This document shows, in pieces, positions 50,272 through 59,213 of a DNA stretch of 64,000 nucleotides. The translations under genes were made by a program, and so were the position numbers. The stretch spans positions 5,580,001 to 5,644,000 of the forward strand of contig NZ_CP107780.1 in NCBI RefSeq assembly GCF_036345175.1, written 5' to 3'. The notes below the pieces were generated by a model. The model had not been told where the DNA came from. It did no database searches and saw only the letters and a list, made by a program, of their open reading frames with translations. Each line of letters opens with the position of its first letter. The stretch's first letter is position 1. The DNA is from Streptomyces sp. NBC_00576. Lineage in GTDB: Bacteria; Actinomycetota; Actinomycetes; Streptomycetales; Streptomycetaceae.

Positions 50272-51876
50272 CTAAGACGGCGAGGGCGAGGGAGAAGGCG
50301 AAGGTGAGGGCGGCGGTGAGGGAACCGGTGTCGCGCCTGGCTGGTTCTCCTTCGGCAGATGGCGGCTCACCTCCGCCGTGGTCAGTCCGAGGCCGCCCAG
50401 TTTGATCTCGTCCCAGGCCTGGAGGCGACGGGTGTCGCGGTCCAGGTAGAGGACGGACGCCTCGATCTGGTCCGGGTACCGCTTCTCCAGGGCGCGCAGT
50501 CCGCTGCCGCCCGTCGAGCCCTCGATGCGCAGCCGGGTGCCGTTCTTCATGACCTCCATCTCCTCGTGGTGGAGGTGCCCGGCCAGCACGAGCGGGACCA
50601 CGCCGTCCGTCCGCCGCGCCGCCTTCGGCTCGTGGACCATCGCGACGTCGACCGGCGTGCCCAGGGTCCGCTGGTCGAGGATGGCCGACGCCAGCCGGTC
50701 GCCGGCCAGCTCCTGGGCCGGGCCGCCGTCCTGCTCGCCCGCCGAGCGGTCCGGGGTGAACGCCGGATCGCCGATGCCCGCGAAGCGCAGCCCCCCGACG
50801 GTGACCGCGCGGCCGTCGTCCAGGACGTGCACGTTCTTCATGCGCTGCAGATAGCGCTGGGTGAGCCGCGAGTCGTGGTTGCCGCGCACCCAGACGTACG
50901 GGGCGCCCAGATCCCTGATCGGGTCCAGGAAGCCGTTCTCGGCGGCCGTGCCGTGGTCCATCGTGTCGCCCGTGTCGACGATGACATTGATGTCGTACTG
51001 CTCCACCAGCGACGCGATGATCTTCCAGCTCGCCGGGTTGAGATGGATGTCCGAGACGTGCAGGACGCGGATCGTGGCCGGGTCGGGCTGGTACGTCGGG
51101 AGTGTGGACGTGACGTCGTACAGCTTCGTCACGTTTGTCACCAGGCGGGCCAACTCCTTCTGGTAGACGTCGAATTCGGTGACGATGTTGCGCGCGTTGC
51201 CGACCAGCGAGGGGGCCGAGGAGAGAAGTCCGGAGAACTTCGGTTCCAGGACCGATTTGGGGTTCCAGGTCGCGTACGCCGTCGCTCCCGACGCCATCAG
51301 GAGAGTGAGGGCGAGGCCGCCGGCCGCGAGCGCCCGCCGGGGGCGGCGGTAGACCGCGAGGCCGAGGGCGGTGGCTCCGGACACGACGGCGACGCAGGAG
51401 CGCACGGCCAGGTCGAGGGTGCCGTGGCCGACGTCCTGGGCCACCTCGTCCTGGAGGCCGGAAAGGCGTTCGGGGTGGTCGACGAGGGCCTGGGCGCGGA
51501 CCGGGTCCAGCTGGTCGACGTTCACGTCGAGGCGGACGGGGGCTGTGTGGCTGCTGAGTTCCAGGGCGCCCAGCGGGGAGACGTTGATCTTCGTGCCGCC
51601 GGTGAGGGACGGGCGCAGGGTCATCGTGGTGTTCATCGGGCCGACCGGCGCGCGTACGTTGCCGACGATCAGCAGACCCAGCCAGGCACCCAGAAGGACC
51701 ACTGCGACCAGGCCCAGGGCGCGGGTCCAGGGGTGCGGCGGATTGACCAGCTCGGCGGCCGGATGCGCGCGCCGGGCGCGGTACGGGCCGGTGAGGGCGG
51801 TCAAGGGGCGGGTGAGGCGACCAGGGGTTGTGCGGGTGCTTTCGGGGCGCGGGGTGTTGGCGGGTACGCGTGCCAT
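50272..51876 (-). CDS. Membrane metallophosphoesterase (534 aa)
   Basis: Hydrophobic helices lie near residues 52-72, 160-180 and 190-207. An extracytoplasmic or C-terminal calcineurin-like domain begins at about 270: RVLHVSDIHLNP, DTGDTMDHG, WVRGNHDSR and VLAGHLHHEEME supply the two-metal site. The C-terminus is a low-complexity Ser/Pro tail. ATG at 51876 is chosen; the frame continues upstream over the divergent zincin start. The substrate is not known. Confidence 0.9.
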   Translation of the reverse strand: MARVPANTPRPESTRTTPGRLTRPLTALTGPYRARRAHPAAELVNPPHPWTRALGLVAVVLLGAWLGLLIVGNVRAPVGPMNTTMTLRPSLTGGTKINVSPLGALELSSHTAPVRLDVNVDQLDPVRAQALVDHPERLSGLQDEVAQDVGHGTLDLAVRSCVAVVSGATALGLAVYRRPRRALAAGGLALTLLMASGATAYATWNPKSVLEPKFSGLLSSAPSLVGNARNIVTEFDVYQKELARLVTNVTKLYDVTSTLPTYQPDPATIRVLHVSDIHLNPASWKIIASLVEQYDINVIVDTGDTMDHGTAAENGFLDPIRDLGAPYVWVRGNHDSRLTQRYLQRMKNVHVLDDGRAVTVGGLRFAGIGDPAFTPDRSAGEQDGGPAQELAGDRLASAILDQRTLGTPVDVAMVHEPKAARRTDGVVPLVLAGHLHHEEMEVMKNGTRLRIEGSTGGSGLRALEKRYPDQIEASVLYLDRDTRRLQAWDEIKLGGLGLTTAEVSRHLPKENQPGATPVPSPPPSPSPSPSPSPS

Positions 51877-51991
51877 TGGTCCCGTATGCCCAATGCGTGG
51901 CGCGGCTATGCGGGGTGGCTGTGGGTACGGCTTTCCGGAGAGCCCGGGTCCATGACCCCCGTACGGGTGGCCCGTACCGGACAATGGGCGT

Positions 51992-52342
51992 GTGCTGGAG
52001 ATGACGCGCGAGGAGTTCGAGGAACTGGTCGCCGAGGCCCTGGACCGGATTCCGCCGGAGCTGACGCGGCTGATGGACAACGTCGCGGTGTTCGTCGAGG
52101 ACGAGCCCCCGACGGACGATCCCGAGCTGCTCGGGCTCTACGAGGGGACGCCACTGACCGATCGCGGGGAGTGGTACGCGGGGGTGCTGCCCGACCGGAT
52201 CACGATCTACCGGGGGCCGACCCTGCGGATGTGCGATACGCGGGACGACGTGGTCGCGGAGACCGAGGTGACCGTCGTACACGAGATCGCCCACCACTTC
52301 GGGATCGACGACGAGCGGCTGCACGCGCTCGGCTACGGCTGA
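51992..52342 (+). CDS. Zincin-like metallopeptidase family protein (116 aa)
   Basis: A small actinobacterial zincin (DUF1025 type). The zinc motif HEIAHHFG with the downstream D is at about residues 96-103. The start LEMTREEFEELVAEALDRIP and YRGPTLRMC also fit. Many members have no proven peptidase activity. GTG at 51992 or ATG at 52001 could start it. Confidence 0.92.
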   Translation: MLEMTREEFEELVAEALDRIPPELTRLMDNVAVFVEDEPPTDDPELLGLYEGTPLTDRGEWYAGVLPDRITIYRGPTLRMCDTRDDVVAETEVTVVHEIAHHFGIDDERLHALGYG

Positions 52343-52474
52343 CGGGCCCTGGGGCTACAGGGGGTGGGGCTACGGGGCCGGGCGCGCGGAGGCTGCTGAG
52401 GGGCGCGTGTCTTCTTGTGGGCGACGGGAGTTGAGCACGTTGACTCCTCGACTCCCCACCGGAGGTGGCTGCCC

Positions 52475-53035
52475 GTGCGCCCCTTGCATGTACCTGTCCG
52501 TCTGGCCGCCACGGTCGTGGCGGTCGCCGCTGCCGCCGGCTGTATGAGCGTGGGTGACGACGACGCCGCCCGGGTCAAGCCCTCCCACTCCGTCGGCCAG
52601 AAGGGCGGGAAGGCGCCCGACGGAGGGACCGCGGTGACCGGCGGTGGCGGTACCGGGTGGGCAGGCGGCTCCGAGGGCGACGGCAAGCGCGGGCACGGGA
52701 AGGCCAAGGGGGGCGCGAAGGAGGCCGGCGGGGCGCCCGCGTCCCCGGGCGCCTCCCCGTCCGCCAGGCGGAGCGCCCCGGCGTCGGCGCCCGCCAGGCC
52801 GGGCGGGGCCAGTGCCGGGCCCGTCGATCCGGGTGTGCCGACGCCGACGAAGGCGCCTCCGACGCCGACGAAGACCGCCGAGCCGGAGCCGGAACCGCCG
52901 GCGGAGTCGCCCACCCCTCCGCCGCCGCCCCCGCCCTCGTCGCCGGTCGCGGAACCGTCGTCCTCTGTGCAGCCGCAGGCCGAGCCGCAGCTGGTGACGC
53001 GGGAGCCGGCACCGGAGGCCGGGTCGCCCGCCTGA
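52475..53035 (+). CDS. Pro/Ala-rich lipoprotein (186 aa)
   Basis: An N-terminal signal with a lipobox (VAAAAGC, Cys near residue 23) is followed by a Gly/Lys-rich region and a long Pro/Glu/Thr-rich tail. There is no folded domain visible, so it may be a surface spacer. GTG at 52475 has GGAGG 9 bases upstream. Confidence 0.7.
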   Translation: MRPLHVPVRLAATVVAVAAAAGCMSVGDDDAARVKPSHSVGQKGGKAPDGGTAVTGGGGTGWAGGSEGDGKRGHGKAKGGAKEAGGAPASPGASPSARRSAPASAPARPGGASAGPVDPGVPTPTKAPPTPTKTAEPEPEPPAESPTPPPPPPPSSPVAEPSSSVQPQAEPQLVTREPAPEAGSPA

Positions 53036-53279
53036 CGGTGGCTACGGGAGGGCCCGAAAGGGTGCTGACCTGCGAGGACGGTACCCAATTTGCCTAAGTG
53101 GGTGATGGGTGCGTATGGTAGTAGATCGTTTGATCCCATTGCCTGGCGCCTTGAAGAGACGCGCCGCGTGTGGCGCGTACTCTCCCTTGCCGTGGCTGAC
53201 CGCATTGAGGCGGTCGAATTGCGAAATCACGGAGTTGACGGGCGCGTGCCGACGAGACTCCGGAAGGTTTCGCATTCGC
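53036..53279 (+). promoter_or_regulatory. Long leader of the DEAD-box helicase gene
   Basis: The 244 bases upstream of the helicase have no gene. GCGCGCCGCGTGTGGCGCGT-like pairing (53160-53180) suggests structure, as in many cold-shock helicase leaders. Inference only. Confidence 0.35.
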
Positions 53280-55553
53280 ATGTCCATTTCCAGTACTGAT
53301 CACATCGTCGTGCCCGAGAACGAGAACGACGAGGCCATCGACCTCGACCTCGCTGAGACGGCTGCCGACACCGACGCCGCTGACACCGCCGACACCGAGT
53401 CCGGCGAGCCGCAGATCACCTTCACCGATCTCGGTCTCCCCGAGGGCGTCGTGCGCAAGCTCACGCAGAACGGTGTGACCAGCCCCTTCCCGATCCAGGC
53501 CGCGACCATCCCGGACGCCCTGGCCGGCAAGGACATCCTCGGTCGGGGCCGTACCGGCTCCGGCAAGACCCTCTCCTTCGGTCTGCCGCTGCTGACGAAG
53601 CTGTCCGGCGGCCACACCGACAAGAAGAAGCCCCGCGGCATCATCCTCACGCCGACCCGTGAGCTCGCGATGCAGGTCGCGGACGCCCTCCAGCCGTACG
53701 GCGACGTCCTCGGCCTGAAGATGAAGGTCGTCTGCGGCGGCACGTCGATGAGCAACCAGATCTACGCCCTGGAGCGCGGCGTCGACGTCCTCGTCGCCAC
53801 GCCCGGCCGCCTCCGCGACATCATCAACCGCGGCGCCTGCTCCCTGGCGAACGTCGAGGTCGCCGTCCTCGACGAGGCCGACCAGATGTCCGACCTGGGC
53901 TTCCTGCCCGAGGTCACCGAGCTGCTCGACCAGATCCCGGGCGGCGGCCAGCGCATGCTGTTCTCGGCCACGATGGAGAACGAGATCTCCACGCTGGTCA
54001 AGCGCTACCTGACCAACCCGGTCACGCACGAGGTCGACAGCGCCCAGGGCAACGTCACGACGATGTCCCACCACATCCTCATCGTGAAGCCCAAGGACAA
54101 GGCGCCGGTCACGGCCGCGATCGCCTCCCGCAAGGGCCGCACGATCATCTTCGTCCGCACCCAGCTGGGCGCCGACCGTATCGCCGAGCAGCTGTGCGAC
54201 TCCGGTGTGAAGGCCGACGCGCTGCACGGCGGTATGACGCAGGGCGCGCGTACCCGCGTGCTCGAGGACTTCAAGAAGGGCTACGTCAACGCGCTCGTCG
54301 CCACCGACGTCGCCGCCCGCGGTATCCACGTCGACGGCATCGACCTGGTCCTGAACGTGGACCCGGCCGGCGACCACAAGGACTACCTGCACCGCTCCGG
54401 CCGTACGGCCCGCGCGGGCCGCTCCGGCACGGTCGTGTCGCTGTCCCTGCCGCACCAGCGCCGCCAGATCTTCCGGCTGATGGAGGACGCGGGCGTCGAC
54501 GCCTCGCGCCACATCATCCAGGGCGGTGCGGCCTTCGAGCCGGACGTCGCCGAGATCACCGGCGCCCGTTCGATGACCGAGGTCCAGGCCGAGTCCGCGG
54601 GCAACTCCGCGCAGCAGGCCGAGCGTGAGGTCTCGCAGCTCACCAAGGAACTGGAGCGCGCCACGCGCCGTGCGTCCGAACTGCGCGAGGAGGCCGACAG
54701 GCTGACCGCGCGTGCGGCTCGCGAGCGGGGCGAGGACCCGGAGGCAGCCGTGGCCGCGGTGGCCGAGGCCGCCGCAGCCGTCGTCGTCGCGGAGGCCGCC
54801 GAGGCGCAGGCCGCCGCGGAGGCGCCGGTGCGCGAGGAGCGTCCGCGCCGTGACGAGCGGGGCAACTACGAGCGCCGCGAGCGCCCCTCTGGTGGCTTCA
54901 ACCGCGACGGTGACCGTGGTGGTCGTTCCTTCGAGCGTCGCGATGAGCGTCCCTCGGGTGGTGGCTTCCGTCGCGATGACCGTCGTGACGGTGGCGGTGA
55001 CCGTGGTGGTTTCCGCCGCGACGACCGTCCGTCGGGTGGCTTCAACCGTGACAACGACCGTGGTGGTCGTTCCTTCGAGCGTCGCGATGAGCGTCCCTCG
55101 GGTGGTGGCTTCCGTCGCGATGACCGTCGTGACGGTGGCGGTGACCGTGGTGGTTTCCGCCGCGACGACCGTCCGTCGGGTGGCTTCAACCGTGACAACG
55201 ACCGTGGTGGTCGTTCCTTCGAGCGTCGTGACGAGCGTCCCTCGGGTGGTGGCTTCCGTCGCGATGACCGTCGTGACGGTGGCGGCGACCGCCCCACCGG
55301 CGGTGGCTTCCGCCGCGACGACCGCCCGGCCACCGGCCACCGTGGCAGCGACCGTCCCTTCAACCGCGACCGCCAGGGCGACCGCCCCACCGGCGGCGGC
55401 TTCCGCTCGGGCAGCCACGACCGCCCGTACAGCCGCCGTGACGACCACCGCGGCACCGGCACCGGCACGGGCACGGGCACGGGGTCGGGTTCCGGCTCGG
55501 GTTCGTCCTTCGGCCGCCGCGACGAGAAGCCGCGCTGGAAGCGCAACGGCTGA
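53280..55553 (+). CDS. DEAD-box RNA helicase with RGG/RD-rich repeat tail (757 aa)
   Basis: An RhlE/CshA-like helicase. Q motif FPIQAATIPDALAG is near residue 62, motif I GRTGSGKT near 87, motif Ia PTRELA, motif II VLDEADQM, motif III FSATM and motif VI YLHRSGRTARAG. The C-terminal 270 residues are an Ala/Glu coiled segment followed by a disordered RNA-binding tail of FERRDERPSGGGFRRDDRRD-type units. The tail has three copies of a 48-residue repeat. ATG at 53280 is chosen; longer frames enter the leader. The gene's terminator is split by IS30. Confidence 0.95.
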   Translation: MSISSTDHIVVPENENDEAIDLDLAETAADTDAADTADTESGEPQITFTDLGLPEGVVRKLTQNGVTSPFPIQAATIPDALAGKDILGRGRTGSGKTLSFGLPLLTKLSGGHTDKKKPRGIILTPTRELAMQVADALQPYGDVLGLKMKVVCGGTSMSNQIYALERGVDVLVATPGRLRDIINRGACSLANVEVAVLDEADQMSDLGFLPEVTELLDQIPGGGQRMLFSATMENEISTLVKRYLTNPVTHEVDSAQGNVTTMSHHILIVKPKDKAPVTAAIASRKGRTIIFVRTQLGADRIAEQLCDSGVKADALHGGMTQGARTRVLEDFKKGYVNALVATDVAARGIHVDGIDLVLNVDPAGDHKDYLHRSGRTARAGRSGTVVSLSLPHQRRQIFRLMEDAGVDASRHIIQGGAAFEPDVAEITGARSMTEVQAESAGNSAQQAEREVSQLTKELERATRRASELREEADRLTARAARERGEDPEAAVAAVAEAAAAVVVAEAAEAQAAAEAPVREERPRRDERGNYERRERPSGGFNRDGDRGGRSFERRDERPSGGGFRRDDRRDGGGDRGGFRRDDRPSGGFNRDNDRGGRSFERRDERPSGGGFRRDDRRDGGGDRGGFRRDDRPSGGFNRDNDRGGRSFERRDERPSGGGFRRDDRRDGGGDRPTGGGFRRDDRPATGHRGSDRPFNRDRQGDRPTGGGFRSGSHDRPYSRRDDHRGTGTGTGTGTGSGSGSGSSFGRRDEKPRWKRNG
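54912..55343 (+). repeat. Three 144-bp tandem repeats inside the DEAD-box gene
   Basis: Units start at 54912, 55056 and 55200 and encode 48 residues each. Units 1 and 2 are nearly identical; unit 3 diverges in its last third. The DNA similarity is too high for old repeats, so recent duplication or gene conversion is likely. Confidence 0.9.
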
Positions 55554-55565
55554 TCACTGATCGCT

Positions 55566-55581
55566 GAAGGGCCCGTACGAC
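55566..55581 (+). terminator. Left arm of a terminator hairpin split by IS30
   Basis: These 16 bases are the exact reverse complement of 56889-56904 on the other side of the IS30 element. Rejoined, they form a strong hairpin 12 bases after the helicase stop. IS30 elements often target palindromes. Confidence 0.8.
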
Positions 55582-55586
55582 TTGGC

Positions 55587-56879
55587 GGTTTCTAGGGGTC
55601 GTTGCAACACGTGGTCGTGTTGATCAGGCCGTGAGTAGTTTATGCAGGCGCTCGGCTGGGGTTTCCCAGCCGAGCGTTTTGCGTGGGCGGCCGTTCAGCT
55701 CGGTGGCGACGGCGTCGAGGTGTTCGCGGGTGTGGGCCGCCAGGTCGGTGCTTTTGGGGAAGTACTGCCGGAGCAGACCGTTGGTGTTCTCGTTCGATCC
55801 GCGCTGCCAGGGGCTGGCCGGGTCGCAGAAGTAGACCGGGACGTCCGTGGTGACGGTGAAGGAGCCGTGGGCGGCCATCTCTGATCCCTGGTCCCAGGTC
55901 AGGGACCGTCGGAGGTGGGTGGGCAGAGTCTGGACGGTTGTGACCAGTGCGTCCCGGACGCTTTCGGCGCCATGGTCTGCCGGCAGGTGCAGCAGCATGA
56001 CGTAGCGGGTGGCGCGCTCGACCAGGGTGCCGATGGCCGACTTCCCGTCCTTGCCGATGATCAGGTCGCCCTCCCAGTGACCGGGCACGGCCCGGTCCTC
56101 CGCTTCGGCGGGGCGTTCGCTGATCATGACCATGGGGGTGGCGTATCGGGGTTGGCGCCGCTGGGCCTGGCGGCGGGGTTTGCGGTGGGCGCGGCCGGTG
56201 CGCAGGGCGCGGGCCAGTTCGCGGCGCAGCTCACCCCGGCCCTGGACGTAGAGGGCCTGGTAGACCGTTTCGTGGACCACGTGCATCTCCGGCCGCTGCG
56301 GGAACTGGGCCCTCAGAGCCTGGCAGATCTGCTCAGGGCTCCACCGTATGGCCAGGTGGTCCTGGATGAAGTCCCGCAGCTGGGGGTTCTGGCCGATCTT
56401 CCCGGGTTTGGGTCGGGGTCGGCGGGCATCGGCACGGGCCTGCGCGGCGTGCGGCCGGTAGTGGCCGCTGACCGGGTGGCGGTTGCGGCGGATCTCCCGG
56501 CTGACCGTGGACGGGCTGCGGCCCAGCTCGACGGCTATCGCACGGACCGTGGCCTTCTCCCGCAGCCGGTCGGCGATGTAAATGCGGTCGCTCTCGCGCA
56601 GATACCGCGAGGGACCGGGAGGAGGCGCCACCACGGTGACCGGTGACGCCCCGACGTTCCTGCCGGACGGCGCCCGGCCGTTACGCCAGCGCCGCCCGGT
56701 CTTCTCGTTGATGCCGACGATCCGGCATGCCTCGGTGTTGCTGTACCCCTGCTGCATGAGCTGAAGGTAGAGGCGCCGTTCCTCGGACAAGGGACGGCGC
56801 CCCTGGACAACGGACCGGTCCCGGACCTTGAAGTCCATCGCATCCCCTGAACTGGGGTGTTGCGACAACCACTAGAACC
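55587..56879 (-). mobile_element. IS30-family insertion sequence
   Basis: Imperfect terminal inverted repeats of about 23 bases are at 55587-55610 and 56857-56880 (both with TTCTAG and GCAACAC). One intact transposase gene fills the element. It sits in the loop of the helicase terminator. Exact ends are uncertain by a few bases and no target duplication is clear. Confidence 0.85.
55624..56838 (-). CDS. IS30-family transposase (404 aa)
   Basis: A DDE transposase. The N-terminal helix-turn-helix has RLYLQLMQQGYSNTEACRIVG, and a second has VRAIAVELGRSPSTVSREIRRN. The catalytic core shows VPGHWEGDLIIGKDGKSAIG, LTWDQGSEMAAH and SPWQRGSNENTNGLLRQYFP. ATG at 56838 has CAGGGG upstream. The frame is intact, so the element may still be active. 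Confidence 0.95.
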   Translation of the reverse strand: MDFKVRDRSVVQGRRPLSEERRLYLQLMQQGYSNTEACRIVGINEKTGRRWRNGRAPSGRNVGASPVTVVAPPPGPSRYLRESDRIYIADRLREKATVRAIAVELGRSPSTVSREIRRNRHPVSGHYRPHAAQARADARRPRPKPGKIGQNPQLRDFIQDHLAIRWSPEQICQALRAQFPQRPEMHVVHETVYQALYVQGRGELRRELARALRTGRAHRKPRRQAQRRQPRYATPMVMISERPAEAEDRAVPGHWEGDLIIGKDGKSAIGTLVERATRYVMLLHLPADHGAESVRDALVTTVQTLPTHLRRSLTWDQGSEMAAHGSFTVTTDVPVYFCDPASPWQRGSNENTNGLLRQYFPKSTDLAAHTREHLDAVATELNGRPRKTLGWETPAERLHKLLTA

Positions 56880-56888
56880 CAAGCTTCG

Positions 56889-56904
56889 GTCGTACGGGCC
56901 CTTC
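56889..56904 (+). terminator. Right arm of the split terminator hairpin
   Basis: Reverse complement of 55566-55581. Now separated by 1.3 kb, so the helicase transcript probably runs into the IS30 element. Confidence 0.8.
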
Positions 56905-57031
56905 GGCGTTGCCGCATTCGGCACGTTCCTCACGCCGAAAAAATCCCAACTCGCGTGTCAGTAGCGGCTGTTACGCTCCGGCGCGGAATCGATGATCCGG
57001 CGATGAGCCGGATCCACGGGGAGGGAATTCG

Positions 57032-59127
57032 TTGAATCCGTTGGATCGTCATGCCTTCGCACGCTGCGGGGTCGCCGTTGTGCTCGCGGCGTCGGCCGTT
57101 GTCGCAGCGCCATGGGGGGCTTCCGCCGCGGAGAACCACCACCGTCCCGGCCCACGCTGTCCGAACTGACCACCGGGAGCAAGGCGTGCGTCGGCGGTGC
57201 GGACCGGCCGTACGTCGGTACGCGGCCTACGCTCAGGGCGGTTCTCCGTGACCCCGATGGGGGCCGGGTGAGCGCCGAGTTCGAGGTGTCCTGGACGGAC
57301 GGCTCGGGCGCACGACAGGTGCGTACGGTCGACACGACCGCCTCGTCCAGCGGTTCGTCGTTCAGCTGGACCGTGCTGACCGACGTGCCGACGTTCACCG
57401 GGGTGAGCTGGCGGGTGCGGGCGAGCGACGGCACGCTGTGGGGGCCGTGGAGCTCCGACGGCGGCAGCGGGTCGTGCGAGTTCGTGTACGACACCGAGGC
57501 GCCCGCGAAGCCCTCGGTGTCGTCGCCCGAGTACCCGGACGACACCGAGCTGTGGCACGACGGGGTGGGCGTGTACGGCGCGTTCACCGTCGACTCCACG
57601 TCGGACGACACGGTGTCGTACCGCTACAACTTCCTTGGCGGGCCGCAGCTGACGGCCGTACCGGACGAGCCCGGCGGGCCGGTGGTCCTGCGCTGGCTGC
57701 CACAGTCGGCGGGCCGCAATTGGCTGGACGTCCAGGCTGTCGACCGGGCGGGTAACACGAGCGCGCCCGCCACCTACCAGTTCCGGGTGAGCGGGGGCCG
57801 TACGCCCGTCGCCGCCTGGACGCTCGCGGACGCGGCCGGGGCGAACGAGGCCTCGGCGGAAGCGGGCGGCAGGATCGCGACGGCGGGAGGCGGGGTCGCG
57901 TTCGGCGCGGCAGGTCCCTCGCGGACCTCGCTGACGGGGGCCGTCGTCCTCGACGGGTCGGACTCCGCGTATCTGACGAGCGGCGCACCTGCCGTCGACA
58001 CCGGCGGGGCCTTCTCCGTGAGCGCCTGGGTGCGACCGGATGCCACCGGCGGGAACATGACGGCGGCCGGCCAGGGCGGCGCGGCCGGATTCGGGCTCGG
58101 GACGGAGGACGGTGCCTGGTCGTTCTCGGTGGGCGGCTCGGTCGTACGGGGTGGAGTACCGGAGACCGGTGACTGGGCGTATCTCACCGGGGTGTACGAC
58201 CCGGTCGCCGGTACGGCCCGGCTGTATGTGAACGGGCGGGAGGCCGGCACGGCCGAGAACGTCACCGGCACCTCGGCGTCCGGAGACCTCCAGATCGGGC
58301 GCACGCTCGCGGCAGACAACGCGAGCACGAGCGGGAACTGGCGCGGGGCGCTGGCCGGCGTACGGGTGTGGGACCGGATCGTCGTCGCCGCCGAGGCCGC
58401 CGGGGCGGCGAAGCGGGCCACCGTGAGCGAGGGGTACTGGGCGCTCGACGAGGCGACCGGCGGCAGCAGCCCGGAACGGGACGGCGGGCGGCCACTGACG
58501 CTCGGCGGGGACGCGGCGATCTACCGCGACGACGCCCCCTGCGACTGGCTCGACCCCGACTGCCTGCCGGGACAGTCCCCCATCTTCGGTTCCGGGCACC
58601 TGCTGCTGGACGGCGACGGGGACTTCGCCGCGACGGACGGCCAGTCCATCGCCACCGGGGACAGCTTCTCGGTCGCCGCGCACGTGCGGATCGACTCGGC
58701 GGCGCAGGACCGGCCGATGACGGTGCTGTCGGTGCCGGGTGCGGACAACTCCCTTGCCGAGGTGCGCTATTCGGGGGCCTCGCAGCAGTGGGAGGTGGGA
58801 CTGACGGATGCGAACGGGGCGCCGGTCACGCTCACCGCGGGCGGCGCGTGGGCCTCGCCTGACGATGTCCATCACCTGGCGCTCGTGTACGACGACGAGA
58901 CCGACGAGATCCTGCTCTACGCCGACGGGCAGTTGTCGGCGAGGGAGTCGTACCGGCCCGGCTGGACGGCGACGGGTGACTTGCAGATCGGCCGCTCGCA
59001 GAGCGTGGACGGCGTGGACGGCTGGGGCGGTTACCTGGACGGAGCGGTCGACGAGGTGCATGTTTACGCGGGCGTGCTCAGCGCGACGCAGGTGGCTCAG
59101 TTGCAGATCGGCGCGACGGACGTCTGA
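57032..59127 (+). pseudogene. Secreted LamG-domain protein gene with a frameshift after the signal peptide
   Basis: TTG at 57032 has GGGAGGG six bases upstream. It encodes a good signal peptide (CGVAVVLAASAVVAAPWGASAAE). That frame stops at 57161. The mature protein lies in another frame from about 57133: RPTLSELTTGSKACVGG, fibronectin-like beta regions, and two LamG-like jelly-roll domains (GGAFSVSAWVRPDATGG near 280; GDSFSVAAHVRIDSAAQ near 520). One extra base in the run GCGGAGAACC (57133-57142) would explain it. The mature part would be about 665 residues. Sequencing error or a truly inactive gene are both possible. Confidence 0.75.
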
Positions 59128-59213
59128 CAACGTGGCCGGGACAGATATGTTTTCGGCCAAATGAGTCCGCCTGTGACGCATGTCATACCCCCAGCGAGGG
59201 CATTGCTGGGGGC

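Noticed and set aside
54912..55343. Regular repeats as a CRISPR array
   Set aside because: The units are 144 bp, contiguous, in frame and coding. There is no repeat-spacer pattern or cas gene.
53094..55448. 784-codon antisense frame with Thr/Val repeats over the DEAD-box gene
   Set aside because: The Thr/Val repeats are the RGG-repeat DNA read on the wrong strand.
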